Source of the DNA: Sphingomonadales bacterium
GTDB lineage: Bacteria > Pseudomonadota > Alphaproteobacteria > Sphingomonadales > Sphingomonadaceae
Length of the DNA: 57,631 nucleotides
Direction: 5' to 3'
NCBI GenBank assembly: GCA_025352685.1
Contig: JANXSN010000036.1
Location: 1 to 57,631, forward strand
In this document: positions 1-7,841 of the stretch, piece after piece
How the letters are laid out: the number at the start of each line of letters is the position of its first letter
Position numbering within the stretch: position 1 is the first letter of the stretch
Notes under the pieces: generated by a model
Databases searched by the model: none
The model's input: only the letters and a program-made list of their open reading frames with translations
What the model was told of the DNA's origin: nothing
Translations under genes and position numbers: made by a program

Positions 1-50
1 AGAAAAGGCGTCAGCCAAACCTCCAGATCGCTGCGCCAATCCTCTGCCAT
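1..50 (-). pseudogene. Transposase N-terminus, cut by the window edge
   Basis: Reading leftwards from an ATG at 50, the frame encodes MAEDWRSDLEVWLTPF and runs off the window. This opening resembles the N-terminus of IS701-type (DDE) transposases of proteobacteria, so another insertion sequence probably lies to the left. Bases about 80-125, between this start and the next element, hold short GGGAAATCCCC / GGGAATCCC palindromes that could belong to its terminal repeat. It is listed as partial; whether the full gene is intact cannot be seen. Confidence 0.5.
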
Positions 51-140
51 CGCCAGCCTCCATAAAAGCTGGCTCCCCATGAATCAGGGAAATCCCCTCT
101 TGGGAATCCCAAAAATCACTTTCCGCCAAAGTAGTGCTAG

Positions 141-1554
141 CATTACAGTTGCAAAGTTGAGAGAAGTCTGAATCGATGGGTCTCCATGACAGGGAGGCGG
201 TGGATGAGTGGGGTATCGATTGAGACGACGCTGGAGCTTTGGGCATCTTCGCTGAGGGATGTGAAGGCGCGCATGCGGGGGCTGTTTCTGCAAGAGCGTG
301 TGGCCACATCGGCGGGTTTGTTTCTGGACGGATTGCTGGGGGATGAGCGGCGCAAGACCGGCTGGATGCGTGCCGAGGCGGCAGGAGACCCCGGGCCGTG
401 GCGGCAGCAGGGGATATTGGGCCGCACCCCATGGGATGCGGATGCACTTCGCGATATCGTGTGCGATTATGTCATCGAGACGCTTGGTGCCAACGACGCG
501 GTTGTGGTGATCGACGAGACCGGCTTCCTAAAGCAGGGCAAGGCGTCGTGTGGCGTTGGCCGTCAATATACCGGTTCTGCGGGTAAGATCACCAACTGCC
601 AGATTGGTGTGTTCGCCGCCTATGTGTCGCGCCACGGGCACGCCTTTATCGACCGGGCGCTTTACCTGCCAAAGGCGTGGACCGACGACCGAGCGCGCAT
701 GGCCAGGTGCCAGGTTCCAGCGGACAAGGCCTTTGCAACCAAGCCCGCGCTTGCGGTACAGATGATCGAGCGTGCGATCGCGGCCGATGTCTCGTTCGCG
801 TGGGTCGCGGCGGACAGCGTCTACGGCGTCGGCGACATCGAACAGGCGCTGCGGCGCGCCTGCAAGGGCTATGTGCTCGGGGTCAAATCAGATCATCATT
901 TTGGCTCATGGGCTGACAAACCCGCTGTTGCTGGTCGTGCTGACGAAATCGCGCAAGAGCTTGACCCTGCCGCCTGGCAGCGCCTGTCGGCGGGCGAAGG
1001 GACGAAAGGAGCAAGGCTGCACGACTGGGCCTACTTCGAACTCGCCGATCTCGATGCTGCCGAATATGATGAGGCCCGCTCAGGGCTCTGGACGCGCGGG
1101 CTCTTGATCCGCCGCAATATCGCTGATGGCGACCTCGCATTCTTCACGACCTGGTGCCCGGCCGGAACACCCATCAAGACGCTCGTTGCCGTCGAAGGAC
1201 ACCGCTGGGCCATCGAGGACAGCTTCGAAACCACCAAGAATGAACTCGGACTCGATCATAACGAAACCCGTTCCTGGCATGGCTGGCATCGTCACGTATC
1301 GCTCGTCATGCTCGCCTTTGCGATAATGGCAGCCATACGCCACAAAGCGAACCGCGCAACGCCCCCAAAAAGGATGCGGACAAAACCACACCGCAACTGA
1401 TCCGCTGGTCGATCCAGGAAGTCCGGCGCATCGCCATCCGGCTCGCTCAGCGCCGCATCCACCCCGCTCACGTCATCGCATGGTCGCTCTGGCGAAGAGC
1501 GCACCAAGCCGCAGCAAGACACGCACATATCAAATCAACTTTGCAACTGTAATG
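141..1554 (+). mobile_element. IS701-type insertion sequence, 1414 bp
   Basis: The ends carry perfect 20-bp inverted repeats at 141-160 and 1535-1554, flanked on both sides by CTAG (137-140 and 1555-1558). CTAG is a 4-bp duplication of the type known for IS701-family insertions, although it is itself a palindrome and so would also extend the inverted repeat. The element holds one transposase gene. Perfect ends and an intact duplication indicate a recent insertion. It sits directly beside an older IS6-family relic, so it entered existing insertion-sequence debris. Confidence 0.85.
204..1400 (+). CDS. IS701-type DDE transposase (C-terminus in the -1 frame)
   Basis: This would cut and paste the element. 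The catalytic residues fit a DDE nuclease: Asp about 104 in VVIDETGF, a second Asp in WVAADSVYG, and Glu in HRWAIEDSFE. ATG 204 is preferred over ATG 186 because GGGAGG lies 6 bases upstream. The zero frame stops at 1400 after 398 residues. The conserved C-terminal part (beginning IRWSIQEVRRIA) continues in the -1 frame to a stop at 1550-1552, giving 449 residues if frames are joined. The frames meet at CCCCCAAAAAGG (1362-1373), which contains the canonical slippery heptamer C CCA AAA. This is either programmed frameshifting or a one-base indel. Confidence 0.85.
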   Translation: MSGVSIETTLELWASSLRDVKARMRGLFLQERVATSAGLFLDGLLGDERRKTGWMRAEAAGDPGPWRQQGILGRTPWDADALRDIVCDYVIETLGANDAVVVIDETGFLKQGKASCGVGRQYTGSAGKITNCQIGVFAAYVSRHGHAFIDRALYLPKAWTDDRARMARCQVPADKAFATKPALAVQMIERAIAADVSFAWVAADSVYGVGDIEQALRRACKGYVLGVKSDHHFGSWADKPAVAGRADEIAQELDPAAWQRLSAGEGTKGARLHDWAYFELADLDAAEYDEARSGLWTRGLLIRRNIADGDLAFFTTWCPAGTPIKTLVAVEGHRWAIEDSFETTKNELGLDHNETRSWHGWHRHVSLVMLAFAIMAAIRHKANRATPPKRMRTKPHRN

Positions 1555-1624
1555 CTAGTCCCCAACACTGCGACAAATTGGACACGAAAGGTCGGACAAT
1601 GGTTCTCCGGCCCTTCGGTGCCCG

Positions 1625-2005
1625 CTTTCGTTCCGACGCAATAATAGATTGAAGTATCGCAAGCACACCATGGTGGAAGCCGAATTCGCTACCGGACCAT
1701 TGCGACCAGACGCTCGTTGCTTTCTTCAGAACGGCCGGTGGCTGTTATTGGCCCAGCGGCCGTTCTTCTGCTTGTCGGCGTTGCCCGGTTCACTCATCGC
1801 GGCAAAAGGTGGCTGGAGCTCGTCGGTTGTGATCGTCTCTGGACCGCCTTGGCGCTTCAGCGCCTTAGTCATGAAGGCAAGTGCTGCTACTTTTCCCGGT
1901 CTTGGTAACGTAAGATATGAGCACATCGCCCTGGTGGTTGACGGCGCGCGCTAGGTCGAAACGATATCTCACCGTCGTCATATCGCCTTCCCATCGGTCG
2001 ATCCT
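1625..2005 (-). pseudogene. IS6-family transposase relic 1
   Basis: Leftward reading in two or three frames recovers parts of an IS6/IS26-type transposase. One frame has DRWEGDMTTVRYRF, then ARAVNHQGDVLISYVTKTGK. The next has ALKRQGGPETITTDEL and GNADKQKNGRWANNSHRPF, matching the family's WHxDE, AVDxEGEVL, TDxL and RWxNNxxENSH blocks. Stops and frameshifts break it, the N-terminal part is missing, and the C-terminal end is very degraded. A second relic of the same family lies at 37984-38695 in the same orientation, so the two bracket the catabolic island. Confidence 0.7.
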
Positions 2006-2113
2006 TTACGTCTTAGCGACGAACCTGCTCATGCGTACCTTGGCACTTTTGCTGATGTAACTAGCCCACGGCTGCGCCTAAGCTCGGGATCACGAAAAAT
2101 TGGGAGGGTTTGG

Positions 2114-2875
2114 ATGGATCTGGGTTTGAAGGGCCGCAAGGTTATCATTAACGGCGGTGCGCGTGGCCTGGGTCTCGCTGCCTTGAAGATATTTGTTGCA
2201 GAAGGGTGCGACGTCGCATTCTTCGGTCGCGATCAGGACAAGGTCGCCGCGGCGAAGGCGGAACTTGCCAGCGGCGGCACCACGGTGATCGGCGAAGCAT
2301 TCGACATGGCTGCCGATCATCAGCGCTATCGCGACTGGCTGAGCAAGGCCGCGGATGACCTCGGCGGTTGCGACATTTTCATCCACAACGCTTCGTCCTC
2401 GGGCGCAGGCAAAACCGGTGACTGGCAAGTGACGTTCGACCTCGACATGATGGGGGCTGTCGGTGGGGTCGAAGCCCTGACCCCGGCGCTGGCCGCCTCG
2501 GGCAGCGGGTCGATCATTTTGATGTCGTCGACCGCAGCCTTAGAAACGTTTGTCGCGCCACAAGCATTCAACGCGATGAAAGCGGCGGTCATTACTTATG
2601 GTTCGCAACTTGCACAGGCGCTCGCCGGCCAGGGCATTCGCGTCAATTGCGTGTCCCCCGGCCCGATCGAATATCCTGGGGGAAATTGGGAGATGATCAA
2701 GGGTGCGATGCCGGCGTTCTATGACGGCACCAAAGCGGCGATGCCGTTTGGTCGGCTAGGCCAGCCCGACGAAGTCGCCAGAGCTGTCGTGTTCCTCGCG
2801 AGCCCTGCGGCATCGTACATCAGCGGAACCAATCTGGTTGTCGACGGCAGCTTTACGAAGCGGGTGCAGTTCTAA
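2114..2875 (+). CDS. SDR-fold oxidoreductase with Phe at the catalytic Tyr position
   Basis: A classical short-chain dehydrogenase/reductase fold of 253 residues. The nucleotide-binding loop is GGARGLGL (residues 14-21), followed by HNAS (91-94) in place of NNAG, and the C-terminal PGPIEYPGG segment. The active-site Ser is present (SST, 138-140), but the YxxxK motif reads FNAMK, with Phe152 in place of Tyr and Lys156 kept. GGGAGG at 2101-2106 supports the ATG. It opens a plus-strand run and its TAATG stop/start overlaps the GST gene. It may be a redox-inactive or mechanistically altered member, for example a lyase, dehydratase or binding protein, or may use another acid. Confidence 0.8.
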   Translation: MDLGLKGRKVIINGGARGLGLAALKIFVAEGCDVAFFGRDQDKVAAAKAELASGGTTVIGEAFDMAADHQRYRDWLSKAADDLGGCDIFIHNASSSGAGKTGDWQVTFDLDMMGAVGGVEALTPALAASGSGSIILMSSTAALETFVAPQAFNAMKAAVITYGSQLAQALAGQGIRVNCVSPGPIEYPGGNWEMIKGAMPAFYDGTKAAMPFGRLGQPDEVARAVVFLASPAASYISGTNLVVDGSFTKRVQF

Positions 2876-3486
2876 TGAAACTATATAGTTCGATTGGCCC
2901 CAATCCCCGGGTCGTAACACTTTTCAACGCCGAAAAGGGCTTGTCGGTGGAAACCATACAAGTCGACATCATGACAGGTGAGAATAGACGAGATCCCTAT
3001 TTGTCGAAGAACCCGACAGGCGGCACGCCAATGCTCGAACTCGACAACGGCGCCTGCATTTCGGAAAGCGTCGCGATCTGCGAATATCTCGAGGAACTGC
3101 ATCCGACCCCCGCGCTGATCGGCAGCACACCAGCAGAGCGCGCCCTCACGCGCATGTGGGTACGTCGGATCGATCTTGGCTATGTCCAGCCATCGGTCCA
3201 CGGCTTTCGCGGGGCCGAGGGTCTGCCCTTGTTCCAGAGCCGCATGCGCTGTGTGCCGGAGGGCGCAGCAGGCATGAAAGCCGTCGCGCAGGACGGGCTG
3301 GCGATGGCTGATACCCAGCTTTGCGATAACGTATTTATCTGCGGCGAAAAGCTCACGCTCGCCGATTTGCTGCTTTTCGCCTTTGTCGAGTTCGGCGCAC
3401 AGGTCGGCCAACCCGCCGATCCCACCCTCACCCATCTCGCCGCATGGCATGTGCGAATGGCCGCCCGGCCCAGCGCCGCCGCCTGA
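2875..3486 (+). CDS. Glutathione S-transferase family protein
   Basis: 203 residues with an N-terminal thioredoxin-like domain: MKLYSSIGPNPR with Ser5/Ser6 where the catalytic hydroxyl sits, the cis-Pro motif GGTPMLEL near residue 51, and the glutathione-binding ES motif (CISESVAICEYLEE). An all-helical C-terminal domain has the capping motif LTLADLLLF. Known roles of such enzymes include thiol addition to epoxides or quinones, ether cleavage and isomerisation. Here it sits between an SDR and the 2-oxoacid dehydrogenase genes, overlapping the former, so a step in the same catabolic path is likely. Substrate unknown. Confidence 0.85.
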   Translation: MKLYSSIGPNPRVVTLFNAEKGLSVETIQVDIMTGENRRDPYLSKNPTGGTPMLELDNGACISESVAICEYLEELHPTPALIGSTPAERALTRMWVRRIDLGYVQPSVHGFRGAEGLPLFQSRMRCVPEGAAGMKAVAQDGLAMADTQLCDNVFICGEKLTLADLLLFAFVEFGAQVGQPADPTLTHLAAWHVRMAARPSAAA

Positions 3487-3506
3487 TTCAGACCCGGAGA
3501 TACGTT

Positions 3507-4475
3507 TTGCCCGACCGCGACAAACTGCTCGACATCTACACTCGCACGATGCGCGCTGCGCGTTCGGACGAGAAATTCCGCTCGTTGCTGATGACTGGCA
3601 AGCTCTCCGTGCTCTATTACACCTATCGCGGGCAGGAACTGGTCTCTGCTGCGATGATGGCGGCGCTGCAGCCGACCGACTATCTTGTCACCACATATCG
3701 CGGGCAGCACGACCAGATTTGCAAGGGCGTGCCGTTCAACCTGCTGTATGCCGAGATCGCGGGCAAGGCGACCGGTACGTGCAAGGGCAAGGGCGGATCG
3801 ATGCACATCACCCATCCAGAAACCGGCGTAATGGTCACGACCGGCGTGGTCGGATCGGGGCTCCCAATTGCCAACGGTCTTGCGCTCGCCTCGCAGAATC
3901 GCGGCGATAAGCGGGTCACGGTAACGTGCTTTGGCGACGGGGCGACCAATATCGGCGCGTTCCATGAATCGATGAACATGGCGCAATTGTGGAAACTGCC
4001 GGTAATCTTCTTCTGCCAGAACAACCGATATGGTGAACACACAGCGTTTGCCGACCACACCAACGCAGAATCGATCGCCTCGCGCGCTGTCGCTTACGGA
4101 ATGAAGGCGGTGACCGTCGACGGCAACGACGCAGAAGCCATGTATCGGGTCGCAAAAGAAGCGGTCGATCGCGCGCGAGCGGGCGAGGGGCCGACACTGA
4201 TCGAGGCGATGTGCTATCGCATGATGGGCCATTTCTTTGGTGCCGACTTCTCATACATGCCGAAGGAATATATCGCCCAGATGGCCGCTGCCGACCCGCT
4301 GCCGCGCTTGCGCACATTGATGCTGGAACGTCAGTTCACCGAGACTGAGCTCGACAAGATTGTTGCCGACATCGATGTCGAGCTGGAGGCTGCGGCCCAA
4401 TTCGCCTTCGACAGTCCTTTCCCGGACGCGGACGAACTCCGCAAGGATGTCTTTGAAGAGGAGATCGCAGCATGA
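3507..4475 (+). CDS. 2-oxoacid/acetoin dehydrogenase E1 component, alpha subunit
   Basis: Thiamine-diphosphate-dependent decarboxylase subunit, 322 residues from a TTG start at 3507, chosen because CGGAGA lies 6 bases upstream; an in-frame ATG at 3444 would lie inside the GST gene. The TPP motif runs from GDG (about 143-145) to NN (about 172-173). The phosphorylation-loop region (HITHPETG, YGMKAV, YRMMGH) is typical of PdhA/AcoA-like proteins. ATGA overlap couples it to the beta subunit. With E1 beta and a lipoyl domain it should form a 2-oxoacid or acetoin dehydrogenase-type complex, but the window has no E2 acyltransferase or E3 gene. Confidence 0.9.
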   Translation: MPDRDKLLDIYTRTMRAARSDEKFRSLLMTGKLSVLYYTYRGQELVSAAMMAALQPTDYLVTTYRGQHDQICKGVPFNLLYAEIAGKATGTCKGKGGSMHITHPETGVMVTTGVVGSGLPIANGLALASQNRGDKRVTVTCFGDGATNIGAFHESMNMAQLWKLPVIFFCQNNRYGEHTAFADHTNAESIASRAVAYGMKAVTVDGNDAEAMYRVAKEAVDRARAGEGPTLIEAMCYRMMGHFFGADFSYMPKEYIAQMAAADPLPRLRTLMLERQFTETELDKIVADIDVELEAAAQFAFDSPFPDADELRKDVFEEEIAA

Positions 4476-5461
4476 GCAAGATCTCTATGGTTCAGGCGCT
4501 CAACCGCGCGATCGACGAAGCGATGGCTGCCGACGAAGGCGTTATCCTCCTCGGTGAGGATGTCGCGAAGAAACAGGGCGGTGGCGTTTTCAAAGTCTCC
4601 GCCGGTCTCACCGAAAAGTACGGCGAACACCGCATCCGCGCCACGCCGATCTCCGAACAGGCGATCATGGGCGCGTGCGTTGGCGCGGCGCTCGCCGGAT
4701 TCCGGCCGATTGCCGAGATCATGCTCATGAATTTCGTGACGGTGGCGATGGATCAAATCGTCAACCACGCCGCGAAACTGCGCTTCATGTCGGGTGGTCA
4801 GACCAATGTGCCGCTGGTTATCCGCACGACGACCGGTGTCGGCGTCGGGTTCGGCGGGCAGCATTCGGACATGCTGGAGGCATGGTTTGCGCATGTGCCG
4901 GGACTAAAGATCGTCACCCCGTCCAACGTCGCCGATGCGCAAGGGCTGTTGCTCTCGGCGATCGAGTGCAACGATCCCGTGATCTTCATCGAGAACATCC
5001 TGTGCTACGGCCTTCAGGCCGAGGCCCCGCCCGCCGGTCACCGCGTGCCGCTGGGCAAGGCGGCGGTCTCGCGCGAAGGAACCGACGTGTCGATCGTCAC
5101 TTATGGCCGCACCGTGCTCGACGCGCTGGAAGTGGCCGACCAATTGGAGGCCGAGGGCATCTCGGTCGAGGTGATCGACCTGCGCACCATTGCCCCCTAT
5201 GACGAGGAGACGGTGCTCGCCTCTGTCCGTAAGACCGGCCGCGCCGTCGTGCTGCACGAAGCGGTCAAGGCCTACGGCACCGGGGCGGAAGTTTCCGCCC
5301 GCATCCATGAGAAGCTGTTCAATGAGTTGAAGGCGCCCGTGCAGCGTGTCGGTGGTGCGTTTTCTGCCGTGCCGATGGCCAATGTTCTCGAACAGGCCTG
5401 GATCCCCAGCAAGGACGCGGTCAAGGCCGCGATCCGTACCACACTCGACTGGAAGAAATAA
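4472..5461 (+). CDS. 2-oxoacid/acetoin dehydrogenase E1 component, beta subunit
   Basis: 329 residues with the transketolase pyrimidine-binding domain (residues about 4-180, with the conserved GEDVAKKQGGGVFKVSAGL and RATPISEQAIMG segments) and the C-terminal transketolase domain (about 195-320, including EVIDLRTIAPYDEETV and VVLHEAVKAYG). It pairs with the alpha subunit to form the TPP active site and acyl transfer surface. It overlaps the alpha gene by 4 bases and its stop touches the ATG of the lipoyl protein (TAATG). Family membership is clear; the keto substrate is not. Confidence 0.92.
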   Translation: MSKISMVQALNRAIDEAMAADEGVILLGEDVAKKQGGGVFKVSAGLTEKYGEHRIRATPISEQAIMGACVGAALAGFRPIAEIMLMNFVTVAMDQIVNHAAKLRFMSGGQTNVPLVIRTTTGVGVGFGGQHSDMLEAWFAHVPGLKIVTPSNVADAQGLLLSAIECNDPVIFIENILCYGLQAEAPPAGHRVPLGKAAVSREGTDVSIVTYGRTVLDALEVADQLEAEGISVEVIDLRTIAPYDEETVLASVRKTGRAVVLHEAVKAYGTGAEVSARIHEKLFNELKAPVQRVGGAFSAVPMANVLEQAWIPSKDAVKAAIRTTLDWKK

Positions 5462-5697
5462 TGGCGTCGGAAATCTTCATTCCCAAGATCGGCATGTCCG
5501 CGACCGAAATGACGTTGAGCGAATGGATGTTCGGCGATGGCGAGACGGTCGCACAAGGCGATGTGATCTACACAGTCGAGACCGACAAGACCGCGACAGA
5601 GATCGAAGCACAGGCCTCGGGCGTGCTGCGCATCACCGGCGTCGAGGGAGAAGTCTATCCAGTCGGCACGCTGATCGGGACCATCGAGGAGGGATAG
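5461..5697 (+). CDS. Stand-alone lipoyl-domain protein
   Basis: A 78-residue protein consisting only of a biotinyl/lipoyl domain: IPKIGMSATEM at the start, the ETDKT lipoylation hairpin with Lys43, and a closing VGTLIGTIEEG strand. It lacks the peripheral-subunit-binding domain and CoA acyltransferase domain that normally follow in E2. It overlaps E1 beta by one base and is followed directly by the NTF2-like gene. It probably acts as a mobile acyl or aldehyde carrier for E1 alpha/beta, handing on to E2/E3 encoded elsewhere or to an unknown acceptor. A biotin carrier role is possible but ETDKT favours lipoate. Confidence 0.88.
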   Translation: MASEIFIPKIGMSATEMTLSEWMFGDGETVAQGDVIYTVETDKTATEIEAQASGVLRITGVEGEVYPVGTLIGTIEEG

Positions 5698-6156
5698 ATG
5701 AGCGTTCAGCTACTGCAGAAACTTTACGACCGGGCGCATGTCGGCGACTGGCATGCTGTCGAGGCAGTCCTGTCCGACGATCTGGTGATCCACGAGGCGG
5801 CGTCGCTGCCGTTCGGCGGCGAATACCGTGGGCGTACGGCGCTGCGCGATCTGTTCGCGACGGTTATGGCCTATTGGGAAAACCCGTCGGTCGAAATCTT
5901 CAGCATCGTCGGCGACGATGCCTACGTAGTTGCACTTATGAACTTCACGATGACGTCCAAGCACAGCGGTAATACCTTCACGCAGAAGATGGCCGAAGTC
6001 TCAACCGTGAAAAACGGTCTCGTGACCGAAATGCGCATCCATTATTACGATACGTCGCAGGTCGCCGCAGAGGCCGGACCAACCTTACAAAGCAGCGTCG
6101 CTAAACCGGTTGCGCCGTACTCGCCGCCACCACAGAGGCAGCGATCTCGTCCTTAG
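5698..6156 (+). CDS. NTF2-like (SnoaL-type) protein
   Basis: 152 residues with an NTF2-like cone fold signature: an N-terminal helix pair (LLQKLYDRAHVGDWHAVEAV), the segment GGEYRGRTALRDLF, strand pairs around VVALMNFTM, and a final IHYYDTSQ strand. Such folds serve as small isomerases, cyclases, dehydratases or ligand-binding proteins in ring catabolism. GGAGGG upstream supports ATG 5698, which abuts the stop of the lipoyl gene. The last 18 codons overlap the 3' end of the convergent SDR and look like read-through tail rather than domain. Confidence 0.7.
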   Translation: MSVQLLQKLYDRAHVGDWHAVEAVLSDDLVIHEAASLPFGGEYRGRTALRDLFATVMAYWENPSVEIFSIVGDDAYVVALMNFTMTSKHSGNTFTQKMAEVSTVKNGLVTEMRIHYYDTSQVAAEAGPTLQSSVAKPVAPYSPPPQRQRSRP

Positions 6157-6901
6157 TCGGGTTCCGGCGCAACGTCAGTCCACCATTTACCTGAAGATTC
6201 TGACCCGTCATAAAGCACTCGTCCGAAGCCAGCCAAACGGCGGCGGCGGCAATGTCGTCTGATGTACCCACGCGGCCAAGCGGGTATGATCCTCGAAACG
6301 CATCGAACAGACCTGGGGTCTGCTGGGCCGCATCAGTCATCGGGGTTGCGGTTATACCCGGCGAGATCGAATTGGCGCGAATACCCTGCCCACCGAACTC
6401 GTTGGCAATACAGCGGATCACATGATCGGTTCCTGCCTTGGTGCCCATATAAGCCGCATGATCGTTGAGCATAATAGTCGCTGTCGCCGATGAGATCTGG
6501 ATCAGTGATCCGCCGCCCGTCATCGCGGCAATCATTGACTGAAAGAACAGGAACGGACCCTTGAACTGCAGATCCGACATGCGCTGGAGCTCGTCTTCGG
6601 TGGTTTCCAGAAAAGGCTTCAACAGCCCCCAGCCGGTGGCGTTGATCGCAATGTCGACGTCGCCACCGAGCGTGTTGGTGGCAAAATTTGCTAACGCATC
6701 GGTATCAACCTTGCGTGTAATGTCACAGATGTACGATTTTCCGCCGATTTCCGCCGCAAATCTTGTAAGCTCTTCCTTTTGTCGACCAGCGACGACGATG
6801 CTTGCGCCCTCGTCGACAAGCCGCCGCGAAATAACCTGCGCCATGTTACCGCGCCCTGAAGCACCGAGCACGACTGCCTTCTTCCCTGCCAGTTTATTCA
6901 T
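6101..6901 (-). CDS. SDR-family oxidoreductase
   Basis: 266 residues. The nucleotide-binding loop is GASGRGN (about 13-19), a variant of TGxxxGxG, followed by INATG in place of NNAG. The active-site Ser is in QISSAT and the catalytic motif YMGTK is complete. NGGLTL closes the usual C-terminal strand. NAD(P)(H)-linked alcohol/ketone conversion is expected. It is the last gene of the minus-strand run that starts with the TonB receptor, just past two broken beta-oxidation genes, and it converges on the NTF2-like gene with a 56-base overlap. Confidence 0.88.
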   Translation of the reverse strand: MNKLAGKKAVVLGASGRGNMAQVISRRLVDEGASIVVAGRQKEELTRFAAEIGGKSYICDITRKVDTDALANFATNTLGGDVDIAINATGWGLLKPFLETTEDELQRMSDLQFKGPFLFFQSMIAAMTGGGSLIQISSATATIMLNDHAAYMGTKAGTDHVIRCIANEFGGQGIRANSISPGITATPMTDAAQQTPGLFDAFRGSYPLGRVGTSDDIAAAAVWLASDECFMTGQNLQVNGGLTLRRNPTKDEIAASVVAASTAQPV

Positions 6902-6912
6902 CTAAAACGCCT

Positions 6913-7480
6913 CCGTCAGCCTGTCAGTATGTCGCGCCTGATCTTCTTGGCGAGGCTCCATTTGTGTGCCTCGGTCGGACCATCGTAGATCCGGCACGCG
7001 CGGATTTCGCGGAACACCTGTTCGACGATAGTGTCGCCGCTGACCCCGGTGTCGTCCATCACCTGAACACAACGATCGGCGATGCCCATCAGCGCTTTGG
7101 ACACGGCGACCATCACCGAGCTTTCGACCATTCCAAGGTGCGCTGCTACCGAACATGTCGACGCCCGAAACGATTATCTGCTCCGGATACTTTAGGTCGA
7201 TATTGCTTTTCGACCGCATGAATCTGACGCCCTCGCGATGCAACAAAGGTTTGCCGAACGCGCTTGCATGCATAGGTGGCGGCGATCTCACGCACGTGAA
7301 CGCAGGCACCATGGCAACGCTTGCAGTGCGCCCGACGAGCGGGCGCGAGTGGCAGTTGCGCGTATTTCAACCCTTCCCCGCTTTGTCGCAGCATCTGTAA
7401 GGCGGACACAGGACAATTTGCCATCATAACAATCAAATGGCTGCCCGGCGTGGAAGAACCGATCGAATTCACACGCTCGA
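6913..7480 (-). pseudogene. Acyl-CoA dehydrogenase 3' remnant
   Basis: Three leftward frames together give the C-terminal half of an acyl-CoA dehydrogenase. In order they read GEGLKYAQLPLAPARRAHC and REIAATYACKR, then AFGKPLLHREGVRFM, then VSKALMGIADRCVQVM and VFREIRACRIYDGPTEAHKW. These match the FAD-binding and C-terminal helical blocks of the family, but two frameshifts and a deletion between the second and third blocks prevent a continuous product. The N-terminal half is absent, apparently replaced by the enoyl-CoA hydratase fragment upstream. Confidence 0.75.
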
Positions 7481-7499
7481 TGCGGATTGCCGGATCAGG

Positions 7500-7841
7500 C
7501 ATATCAGCGAGGAACTTATAAGCTCCATCAACCAATTTCGCGATAATGATGCCGAGCGGCGCGCCTTCTTGAAACGCGCTACAAATCTGGGCGCGAATAT
7601 CAACCACGAACACGGTTACGAGACGTTGCGCGAAAGTGAAACCGCCAGCCGTCGAAAAATACTTCCCTGCTCCTGTTACCGCTATGACGCGCACGACGAA
7701 ATCGTGCGTCATCTGCTCAATTTCTCCGCAAATCTTGCGCGCACGATCCGGCCTGAACGAATTGCGCCCGCCGCCCCGATCGATCGTGAGCATGCCGCCG
7801 TCGGCTTCCGCGATTTTCACATCTTCGAACGTGTCGGTCAC
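7500..7841 (-). pseudogene. Enoyl-CoA hydratase 5' remnant
   Basis: The frame beginning at ATG 7841 (MTDTFEDVKIAEADGGML) has the look of a crotonase N-terminus: TIDRGGGRNSF where IDRPxxxNAL is usual, then VRVIAVTGAGKYFSTAGGF in place of VLTGxGxxFSAGxD. It then loses resemblance and the open frame reads into acyl-CoA dehydrogenase-like sequence. The ATG overlaps the stop of the upstream reductase gene by 4 bases, so it was once translationally coupled there. The fragment is short and the oxyanion-hole segment is damaged, so it is called non-functional. Confidence 0.65.

Noticed and set aside
2041-2054. TGGCACTTTTGC upstream of the first island gene, like a sigma-54 promoter
   Set aside because: The GG to GC distance is about 3 bases too short for a -24/-12 promoter, so it is probably chance.
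3180-4232. Leftward 350-codon open frame opposite the E1 alpha gene
   Set aside because: It mirrors a strongly conserved gene on the other strand and resembles no family; a high-GC shadow frame.
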